Assembly: GCA_937903315.1 (NCBI GenBank)
Contig: CALCZO010000295.1
Location: 1 to 7,418, forward strand
Direction: 5' to 3'
Length of the DNA: 7,418 nt
Source of the DNA: an uncultured Alphaproteobacteria bacterium
GTDB taxonomy: Bacteria > Pseudomonadota > Alphaproteobacteria > Rhizobiales > Beijerinckiaceae
In this document: piece after piece, positions 1-5,054 of the stretch
How the letters are laid out: every line of letters starts with the position of its first letter
How positions within the stretch are numbered: position 1 is the stretch's first letter
Program-made: the position numbers and the translations under genes
Notes under the pieces: model-generated
Told to the model about the DNA's origin: nothing
Seen by the model: only the letters and a program-made list of their open reading frames with translations
The model's database searches: none

Positions 1-362
1 GACAGCTGCTGGCGGGCCAGCGGGCCACGCGGCAGCATGCGCTCGACCGCCTTCTCGACGATCCGCTCCGGGAAGCGACCTTCGAGAATGAACTTGGCCG
101 ACCGCTCCTTGATGCCGCCGATGTAGCCGGTGTGATGGTAGTACACCTTCTGGTCGCGCTTGCGGCCGGTCAGCACCACCTTCTCGGCGTTGATGACGAT
201 GATGTTGTCACCGCAATCGATATGAGGCGTGAAGGTGGGCTTGTGCTTGCCGCGCAGCCGCATGGCGATGATCGAGGCAAGGCGGCCGACGACGAGACCT
301 TTCGCGTCGATCAGCAGCCATTTCTTCTCGACCTCGGCGGTCTTGGCCGAATAGGTCTTCAT
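1..362 (-). CDS. rplM: 50S ribosomal protein L13, C-terminus cut by window edge
   Basis: Ribosomal protein L13 is an early-assembling component of the large ribosomal subunit and binds 23S rRNA. The reading frame starts at the ATG on 362-360 and gives 120 residues before the window edge; the family is usually about 142-154 residues, so roughly 20-35 are missing. Visible hallmarks are the start MKTYSAK, WLLIDAKGLVVGRLAS (residues 15-30), the basic LRGKHKPTF (36-44), DCGDNIIVINAEKV (49-62), HHTGYIGGIKE (76-86) and the family-typical AVERMLPRGPL (105-115). A purine-rich stretch (GGGGAT) just upstream serves as ribosome binding site. In bacteria rpsI (S9) normally follows rplM and would lie outside the window. 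The tctA gene upstream is on the same strand but is separated by about 160 bases with a separate promoter candidate, so I infer independent transcription. Confidence 0.97.
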   Translation of the reverse strand, partial: MKTYSAKTAEVEKKWLLIDAKGLVVGRLASIIAMRLRGKHKPTFTPHIDCGDNIIVINAEKVVLTGRKRDQKVYYHHTGYIGGIKERSAKFILEGRFPERIVEKAVERMLPRGPLARQQL

Positions 363-397
363 GGATATCCCCGGTTTGGGCAGAAACGAACAACGAC

Positions 398-421
398 AAA
401 GCGGCGGAAACCCGCCGCTTT
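398..421 (-). promoter_or_regulatory. Strong hairpin at the predicted 5' end of the rplM mRNA
   Basis: AAAGCGGCGG (398-407) pairs perfectly with CCGCCGCTTT (412-421) around a four-base loop. On the minus strand it is followed by a T-rich but interrupted stretch. If the promoter at 432-460 is correct, the stem begins about four bases into the transcript and ends about 35 bases before the ATG, so it would be an rplM leader element affecting mRNA stability or autoregulation. The alternative is a factor-independent terminator for the tct operon, since perfect GC stems with a short T tail can work that way. The stem is certain; its role is not. Confidence 0.55.
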
Positions 422-428
422 GGTTGGT

Positions 429-467
429 GATGCTCTAAGCGATTGTTTTCGCGCCGTCAAGAGCATC
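429..467. repeat. 8-bp perfect inverted repeat bracketing the rplM promoter
   Basis: GATGCTCT at 429-436 and its exact reverse complement AGAGCATC at 460-467 flank a 23-base spacer. One arm overlaps the -10 box and the other touches the -35 box of the rplM promoter candidate. The arm centres are 31 bases apart, about three helical turns, which would suit a protein dimer binding one face of the DNA. No binding protein can be named from the sequence. Confidence 0.45.
432..460 (-). promoter_or_regulatory. Probable sigma-70-type promoter of rplM
   Basis: On the minus strand TTGACG (455-460) and TAGAGC (432-437) are separated by exactly 17 bases. The -35 box is a near-perfect match; the -10 box is weaker, which is common in high-GC alphaproteobacteria. 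The predicted transcription start is near 425, giving a leader of about 60 bases before the rplM ATG. The boxes are read directly from the sequence; promoter function is inferred. Confidence 0.55.
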
Positions 468-469
468 GA

Positions 470-491
470 AAACGCATAGCGCGCTGCGTTT
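470..491 (-). terminator. Possible weak terminator downstream of tctA
   Basis: The seven-base arms AAACGCA (470-476) and TGCGTTT (485-491) enclose an eight-base loop that is itself GC-rich and self-complementary. On the minus strand the second arm ends in a run of four T residues. It lies about 33 bases after the tctA stop codon and upstream of the rplM promoter candidate, the expected place for the end of the tct transcript. The stem is short, so confidence is low. Confidence 0.3.
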
Positions 492-524
492 CCATTACTT
501 TTCAATGGCTTGTTTGATGTGGTA

Positions 525-2033
525 TTATTTTACCTGCTCAAGGACCGCCATCGTGCCGCGCCGCCCGCTGAAGGCCCGCCACAACAACACGCCCCAGATG
601 ATGATATTGAGCACCCCGAGCGTGCCGGCGATCGGGCGGGAAAAGAACGCAAGGAACGAGCCGTCCGCCTTGATCATCGAGGTCATGAAGTTCATTTCCA
701 GCATTTCGCCCAGCACCAGCCCGAGGATCAGCGGAGCGACGGGAATGCCGTGCTCTTCCAGAAACCAGCCGAACACCCCGAAAATCAGCATCAGGACAAT
801 GCCGTAGGGGCTGTTGGTCATCGCAAACGAGCCGACGATGCAGAACATCAGGATGACCGGCAGCAGGATGTTCTTCGGCACCGACAGGATCTGGCGCGCG
901 CCGCGGATCGCCGCATAGCCGAGCGGCAGCATCAGCAGGTTGGCCAGGATGAAGATGATGAACACGGCGTAGATGAACTGCGGGTTCTGCAGGAACACCG
1001 TCGGACCGGGGTTCATGCCCTTCATGTACAGGACGCCGATGACGATGGCTGTGATGGAATCGCCCGGAATGCCGAACACGAGCGCCGGAATCCATGCCCC
1101 GCCGACCGCCGCGTTGTTGGCGGAAGTGGAATCGACGATGCCCTCGATGTGGCCGGTGCCGAATTTTTCCGGCTCCTTCGACAGTTTCTTGGACAGCGCA
1201 TAGGACACCCAGGCCGCAATATCGGCCCCTGCCCCCGGCAGCGCGCCGATCGCCATGCCGAGCAGCGAGCCGCGGATGACATTCTTCCAGTACCGGCGGG
1301 TCACATCGCCGATGCCGCGGAACAGCGCGCCGACCTTCTCCTGCACCATCTTGCCGGCCTGATCGGCGGTCACCGCGCCGCGCATCAGCTCGGAAATCGC
1401 AAACACGCCGATCATCGTCGGAATGAAATTGATGCCGCTCATCAGGTCGACATTCTTGAAGGTGAAGCGCGGAAAGCCTGCCGCAGGATCGATGCCGATG
1501 CAGCCGACGGCAAGGCCGACCAGCAGCGACAGGAATCCTTTGACCGGATCGCCGGTGCCGATCATCACGGCGCACATCAGGCCGAGGCAGGCGAGCCAGA
1601 AATATTCAAACGACGAGAAGTTGATGGCAATCTCGGCCAGCATCGGCGCGGCGGCGATGAGAAAACCGACGCCGATCAGCCCGCCGACCACCGAAAACAC
1701 GAGATTGGCGCCGAGCGCGAGTTCAAGCTGGCCCTTCTTGGCCATGGCAAAACTCTCGTCGGCATAGGCGGCGGAGGCCGGCGTGCCCGGCATTCTCAGC
1801 ATCGCAGCGGGAATGTCGCCGGCGAAAATTGCCATGCTGGTCGCGGTGACGATGGCCCCCAGCGCAGGGACCGGCGCCATGAAGAACGTCACCGGCACCA
1901 GCAGCGCCGTCGCCATGGTCGCCGTCAGGCCCGGCATGGCCCCGACGAACAGCCCGAACATCGCCGAAAACACGATCGTCATCAGCACGACGGGATCGAA
2001 TACGAGACCGAATGCGGCCGAAATCGCAGCCAT
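525..2033 (-). CDS. tctA: Tripartite tricarboxylate transporter, large membrane subunit TctA
   Basis: TctA is the permease subunit of TTT-family secondary transporters, which take up carboxylates delivered by a periplasmic TctC protein using an ion gradient. This 502-residue protein has the usual family length (about 500) and about ten or more hydrophobic segments. The internal duplication typical of TctA is visible: GAMPGLTATMATALL (31-45) is echoed by GALPGAGADIAAWVS (263-277), and AMLRMPGTPASAAYADE (77-93) is echoed by the SANNAAVGGAWIPALVFGIPGD region (304-325). The ATG at 2033-2031 lies three bases after the tctB stop codon (2039-2037). Its Shine-Dalgarno GGAGG (2041-2045) sits inside the last tctB codons, so translation of the two is probably coupled. 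The substrate cannot be read from the sequence; citrate and other di- or tricarboxylates are family precedents. It is the last gene of the tctCBA operon. Confidence 0.96.
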   Translation of the reverse strand: MAAISAAFGLVFDPVVLMTIVFSAMFGLFVGAMPGLTATMATALLVPVTFFMAPVPALGAIVTATSMAIFAGDIPAAMLRMPGTPASAAYADESFAMAKKGQLELALGANLVFSVVGGLIGVGFLIAAAPMLAEIAINFSSFEYFWLACLGLMCAVMIGTGDPVKGFLSLLVGLAVGCIGIDPAAGFPRFTFKNVDLMSGINFIPTMIGVFAISELMRGAVTADQAGKMVQEKVGALFRGIGDVTRRYWKNVIRGSLLGMAIGALPGAGADIAAWVSYALSKKLSKEPEKFGTGHIEGIVDSTSANNAAVGGAWIPALVFGIPGDSITAIVIGVLYMKGMNPGPTVFLQNPQFIYAVFIIFILANLLMLPLGYAAIRGARQILSVPKNILLPVILMFCIVGSFAMTNSPYGIVLMLIFGVFGWFLEEHGIPVAPLILGLVLGEMLEMNFMTSMIKADGSFLAFFSRPIAGTLGVLNIIIWGVLLWRAFSGRRGTMAVLEQVK

Positions 2034-2036
2034 GGC

Positions 2037-2522
2037 TCAGCCTCCGTAAATCATTTGCATGAACAGCCCGCGCGCCAGCGGCACCCGCATCATCGAGCCG
2101 AAAAACCAATGGATCAGTCCGGTCATCAGCACCGCGATCAGCAGCGCGCGCCAGACCTTGACGCCGAACCACAGCATCAGGCCGGACAGGATGATGAACG
2201 CGGTCGGGACAAAGCCGAGCCAGTCGGCCACGAAAATGTAGAACAGGATGCTGCCGGGCACGAGCAGGAACGAGATCAACTGCCGCTTGCCGCGCAGCGC
2301 CGGATCGAGCGAAAGGGCCGGCAGCCGGTCGGAGATCGGCGCGCGACGATCCTTGAGCAGGATCAGCAGGGAACAGATGATGATGCCGGTGCCAAGGATG
2401 CGCGGAAACAGATCGGGTCCGTACTTCTGGCCGGGAAAGGCCGGGAAAGTGGTCGTCAGCCCGATCATGACGCCGGCTACCGCGATGAACAGCAGAGCCA
2501 GAAGCGTATCGCTGAGGCGCAT
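2037..2522 (-). CDS. tctB: Tripartite tricarboxylate transporter, small membrane subunit TctB
   Basis: TctB is the small, poorly conserved integral membrane subunit that partners TctA. The chosen frame gives 161 residues with about four hydrophobic helices, near 5-22, 40-56, 82-120 (probably two) and 124-142. The family-like FPRILGTGIIICSLLILL (39-56) and a late RVPLARGLF (146-154), resembling the usual VPLP.G ending, support the call. I choose the ATG at 2522 because AAGGA (2530-2534) stands seven bases before it and the product then starts directly with the first helix. An in-frame ATG at 2585 would add 21 residues encoded across the terminator hairpin and has no good ribosome binding site. 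The gene lies between tctC and tctA, with only three bases between its stop codon and the tctA start. Confidence 0.9.
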   Translation of the reverse strand: MRLSDTLLALLFIAVAGVMIGLTTTFPAFPGQKYGPDLFPRILGTGIIICSLLILLKDRRAPISDRLPALSLDPALRGKRQLISFLLVPGSILFYIFVADWLGFVPTAFIILSGLMLWFGVKVWRALLIAVLMTGLIHWFFGSMMRVPLARGLFMQMIYGG

Positions 2523-2529
2523 GGCGCAA

Positions 2530-2534
2530 TCCTT
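2530..2534 (-). promoter_or_regulatory. Ribosome binding site that decides the tctB start
   Basis: AAGGA on the minus strand, seven bases before the ATG at 2522. It supports the shorter 161-residue TctB over a start at 2585. Confidence 0.7.
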
Positions 2535-2549
2535 GTCAGTCGCAGGGAG

Positions 2550-2583
2550 AAAAAGACGCGCGGCACCGGGGGCGCCGCGCGTC
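2550..2583 (-). terminator. Intergenic terminator/attenuator between tctC and tctB
   Basis: GACGCGCGGC and GCCGCGCGTC (2555-2564 and 2574-2583) form a perfect ten-base, very GC-rich stem with a nine-base loop. Read on the minus strand the stem is followed at once by five T residues (2554-2550) and a pyrimidine-rich tail. This is the classic shape of a factor-independent terminator. It lies 18 bases after the tctC stop codon and 28 bases before the tctB start, inside the operon. It probably lets much of the transcript stop after tctC, so that the binding protein is made in excess over the membrane subunits, and it may also protect the tctC mRNA 3' end. Confidence 0.8.
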
Positions 2584-2601
2584 ATTGCTCGGATCGATCC
2601 G

Positions 2602-3597
2602 TCAGGCCTTCTTGGCGAGACCGGCCGACTTCATCGCATTCGCCATGGCCTTGTCGCCCTCGGCCATGAACGAGGCGAACTGCCCCGCATCGCCCCAGGT
2701 GACGCCGAAGCCGCGGGAGGACATGAAGTCCTTGTATTCCTTGGAGTCATAGGCCTTCTTCAGCGCCGCCGTCAGAGCGGTGGCGATATCCGCCGGCAGG
2801 CCCTTGGGCGCTGCGATGCCGCGCCAGGCGCCGACCGAATACTTGATGCCCAGCATCTCGTTGAGCGTCGGCGTGGTCGGGAACAGCGGGTTGCGCTCGG
2901 GCGCCATGATGGCAAGGCTGCGCGCCTTGCCGGCGTCGATCATCGCTTTGGCTTCCGGCACCGAGCAGGTCACGATGTCGATGCCGCCGGCAGCGAGGTC
3001 CTGCATCGCCGGCGCTGCGCCGTTGGAGGGCACCCACGGCACATGATCGGGCTTCAGGCCCATCGCGGTCAGCCAGCCGACCAGCGCCAGATGCCAGATG
3101 CCGCCCTGCCCGGTCCCCGAAGCCTTGAACTTGCCGGCCGGGGCCGCCTTGATCGCATCCGCCAGATCCTTGATCGTCTTGTACGGCGAGGAGGCATTCA
3201 CCTGCACGCCCGGCGGATCGATGTTGAGCAGCGCCAGCGGCGTGTAGCTCATCGGGTTGAGATCGGTCAGGCCCTGATGGTGCATCATGGTGATTTCCAC
3301 CGTGATCATGCCGATCGTGTAGCCGTCCGCCGGGGCGGTGGCGATCGCCGAATGGCCGACAACGCCCGAACCGCCGGTGCGGTTGACGACGTTGAACGGC
3401 TGGCCAAGGTCTTTTTCCAGCAGCGCCGCGATGATGCGGGCGGTCGCGTCCGTACCGCCGCCGGCACCCCACGGCACCACGACCTGCACGGGACGGGCCG
3501 GATACTTGCCCTGCGCCGAAACGATGCCGGGCATTGCCAGCCCCGCGCCTGCCGCGGCCATGCCGGACAGAATGGTGCGCCTGTTCATCTTGGTCAT
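2602..3597 (-). CDS. tctC: TTT transporter periplasmic solute-binding protein (TctC/Bug family)
   Basis: This is the extracytoplasmic receptor that binds a carboxylate and presents it to TctA-TctB. The 331-residue length is typical. An N-terminal export signal is clear: NRRTIL (5-10), a hydrophobic stretch, and a likely cleavage after the alanine of GIVSA-Q (28/29). The paired arginines resemble a Tat signal, although the motif is not perfect. The mature protein opens with the Bug signature YPARPVQVVVPWGAGGGTD (32-50), whose aspartate contacts ligand in Bug structures. It continues with VVNRTGGSGVVGHSAIATAPADGYT (70-94), the second family block. The ATG at 3597 has GGAGGA seven bases upstream. 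Bug proteins are greatly multiplied in some Proteobacteria and many are orphans; here the membrane subunits follow directly. The ligand is unknown. The gene has its own promoter candidate and a terminator after its stop codon. Confidence 0.96.
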   Translation of the reverse strand: MTKMNRRTILSGMAAAGAGLAMPGIVSAQGKYPARPVQVVVPWGAGGGTDATARIIAALLEKDLGQPFNVVNRTGGSGVVGHSAIATAPADGYTIGMITVEITMMHHQGLTDLNPMSYTPLALLNIDPPGVQVNASSPYKTIKDLADAIKAAPAGKFKASGTGQGGIWHLALVGWLTAMGLKPDHVPWVPSNGAAPAMQDLAAGGIDIVTCSVPEAKAMIDAGKARSLAIMAPERNPLFPTTPTLNEMLGIKYSVGAWRGIAAPKGLPADIATALTAALKKAYDSKEYKDFMSSRGFGVTWGDAGQFASFMAEGDKAMANAMKSAGLAKKA

Positions 3598-3671
3598 CGT
3601 CGTCTCCTCCAGAGGTTTCTTGTGATCGTCGGCAGCGCCGCTGAACCGGTGTCCGGCGCGCTTGGACCTCT

Positions 3672-3699
3672 AGATTATCGGATGTCTGACAACTGGCAA
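3672..3699 (-). promoter_or_regulatory. Candidate promoter of tctCBA with an operator-like palindrome in the spacer
   Basis: On the minus strand TTGCCA (3694-3699) and TAATCT (3672-3677) are spaced by 16 bases. Between them lies the perfect palindrome TGTC-A-GACA (3683-3691 in plus-strand coordinates). Its form, TGTC-N-GACA, resembles operators of FadR-subfamily GntR repressors, which often control transporters for organic acids. A repressor bound here would block RNA polymerase directly. The predicted leader to the tctC ATG is about 65-70 bases. The boxes and palindrome are visible; regulator type is inferred, and no regulator gene lies in the window. Confidence 0.45.
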
Positions 3700-3715
3700 G
3701 GGGGGAGGCACGTGT

Positions 3716-4195
3716 TCACGGCGCCGGCGACAGTCCTTCGGTCGGCCCGCCCCGGTCTGGCGGCACGGAATAGGTCGCTGTGGCATGGGCGACGAGATCC
3801 TCCTCGCCGTCCGAATAGAGCCGCGCCTCGCCGACGCAGAGCCGCTTGCCGATCTTGAACAGGCGGCAATCGGCCATCAGGTCGCGCGGCTCGGGCTTCT
3901 TGAGGAAATTGATGTTGAGGCTGGTCGTCACGGCCAGCGGCACCTTGCCCAGCGCGGCCAGCACTGCGACATAGACCGAGAAATCCGACAGCATCATCAT
4001 CGTCGGACCGGAGATGGTGCCGCCCGGCCGCAGCTGACCCGGCCGGAACTTCAGCCTGATGCGGCAGGTGCCGTAGCCCACCTCTTCGACGACCATGCTG
4101 GTGCCCTGCGCCATCACTTCGGGAAAAACCTGTTCGAGGAAGGCGGTCATCTCATCACGGGTGAGCGCGGGCTTGTGCGGTGGTCTGGCGGACAT
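3716..4195 (-). CDS. PaaI-like hotdog-fold acyl-CoA thioesterase
   Basis: Hotdog thioesterases of this group hydrolyse acyl-CoA thioesters in the cytoplasm. The 159-residue protein has the usual single-domain length. The key block is LRPGGTISGPTMMMLSDFSVY (55-75), which corresponds to the HGG...D helix of PaaI enzymes, with the candidate catalytic aspartate at D71. TSLNINFLKKP (91-101) and the C-terminal strands LCVGEARLYSD (119-129) and LVAHATATYSVPP (134-146) fit the fold. The usual histidine before GG is a proline here, a variant I recall in related alphaproteobacterial proteins. The ATG at 4195 has no strong Shine-Dalgarno; a later methionine (residue 16) is possible but is also unsupported. 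It is divergent from the crotonase homologue across 55 bases. It precedes tctC on the same strand with 118 bases between, so it is probably not part of that operon. The physiological substrate cannot be told. Confidence 0.85.
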   Translation of the reverse strand: MSARPPHKPALTRDEMTAFLEQVFPEVMAQGTSMVVEEVGYGTCRIRLKFRPGQLRPGGTISGPTMMMLSDFSVYVAVLAALGKVPLAVTTSLNINFLKKPEPRDLMADCRLFKIGKRLCVGEARLYSDGEEDLVAHATATYSVPPDRGGPTEGLSPAP

Positions 4196-4228
4196 GTACG
4201 GTGGCTTTCATTGCTGATCGGACTGCCG

Positions 4229-4270
4229 GCACAGAGGTAGCACAGACGTCATGACCGTCCAGAGCACAGA
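4229..4270. repeat. Three direct copies of GCACAGA around the crotonase start codon
   Basis: GCACAGA occurs at 4229-4235, 4240-4246 and 4264-4270. The first two are 11 bases apart, one helical turn, and lie in the 55-base divergent intergenic region. The third is inside the coding start and is part of a longer match, AGCACAGACGT, shared with the second copy (4239-4249 and 4263-4273). They could be binding sites for a regulator of the divergent pair or a small tandem duplication. The repeats are visible; any function is speculative. Confidence 0.35.
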
Positions 4271-5054
4271 CGTTCTCCTGCGGGAGGACCGCAACGGCAT
4301 CGCCACCCTGACGCTCAACCGCCCGCAGGCGCGCAACGCGCTGAGCGAGGCGCTGATCGGTGCCCTGACCGATGCGTTGACACTCATTGCCGCCGATGCG
4401 GCGGTGCGCGTCGTGGTGCTGGCCGCCAGCGGGCCGGTGTTCTCCGCCGGCCATGACCTCAAGGAAATGACCGCGCACCGGAGCGACCCGGACCGCGGCC
4501 GCGCCTATTACGCCGACATCATGGGCCGCTGCGCGACGATGATGAAGGCGATTGTGCGCTGTCCGAAGCCGGTCATCGCCGCCATCGAGGGCACGGCGAC
4601 CGCCGCCGGCTGCCAGCTCGTGGCGTCCTGCGATCTCGCTGTCGCCGGCGAGCACGCCCGATTCTGCACGCCGGGGGTGCATATCGGCCTGTTCTGCTCG
4701 ACGCCGATGGTCGCGCTGACGCGGAACGTTGCCCCCAAGCACGCGCTGGAGATGCTGCTGCTCGGCGAGATGGTGCCGGCGGCGGACGCCCATCGCATGG
4801 GGCTGGTCAACCGCGTCGTCCCGGCCGGCGCGGCGCTGGATGCGGCCACGGCTCTGGCCGCACAGATCGCGTCGAAATCGTCGCTGACGCTGAGCATCGG
4901 CAAGGCGGCGTTCCACGCCCAACGCGAGATGGACCTGGATGCCGCCTATGCCTATGCCGCCGAGGTCATGGTCGGGAACATGCTGGCCCGCGATGCAGAG
5001 GAAGGCATCGGCGCGCTGATCGACAAGCGTGCGCCCGAGTGGCGCGACGCCTGA
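4251..5054 (+). CDS. Enoyl-CoA hydratase/isomerase (crotonase) family protein, ECHDC3-like
   Basis: Crotonase-fold proteins bind acyl-CoA and stabilise an enolate in an oxyanion hole. The 267-residue length is typical. Visible blocks are the N-terminal strand GIATLTLNRPQARNALS (16-32), the CoA/oxyanion segment FSAGHDLKEM (64-73), the second oxyanion region TATAAGCQLVASCDLAVAGE (115-134), and TPGVHIGLFCSTPMVALTR (140-158). The two glutamates used by true enoyl-CoA hydratases (Glu144 and Glu164 in the rat enzyme) align with Q122 and G142, so ordinary hydratase activity is doubtful. The AAGCQLVASCDLA and TPG.HIGLFCSTP patterns match the mitochondrial ECHDC3 group, whose function is poorly known. 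The ATG at 4251 has only a distant GAGG. The gene is divergent from the thioesterase, suggesting a shared acyl-CoA role, and its stop codon touches the convergent FNT stop codon. Confidence 0.92.
   Translation: MTVQSTDVLLREDRNGIATLTLNRPQARNALSEALIGALTDALTLIAADAAVRVVVLAASGPVFSAGHDLKEMTAHRSDPDRGRAYYADIMGRCATMMKAIVRCPKPVIAAIEGTATAAGCQLVASCDLAVAGEHARFCTPGVHIGLFCSTPMVALTRNVAPKHALEMLLLGEMVPAADAHRMGLVNRVVPAGAALDAATALAAQIASKSSLTLSIGKAAFHAQREMDLDAAYAYAAEVMVGNMLARDAEEGIGALIDKRAPEWRDA

Noticed and set aside
2523..2585. N-terminal extension of TctB from an ATG at 2585
   Set aside because: The added 21 residues would be encoded by the terminator hairpin, have no ribosome binding site, and precede a natural start with AAGGA at good spacing.
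510..2669. A 719-codon open frame on the plus strand across tctA and tctB
   Set aside because: It is antisense to clear TctA and TctB. Its product is a low-complexity mix rich in R, D, H, Q and A, typical of the shadow frame of a GC-rich gene, with no domain.
2248..3858. A 536-codon open frame on the plus strand across tctB, tctC and the thioesterase end
   Set aside because: It spans three real genes and two intergenic control regions on the opposite strand, and its product is R/G/H-rich shadow sequence.
4155..4922. A 255-codon minus-strand frame opposite the crotonase gene
   Set aside because: It is antisense to a fully conserved crotonase-fold protein, and the product is compositionally biased with no recognisable motif.
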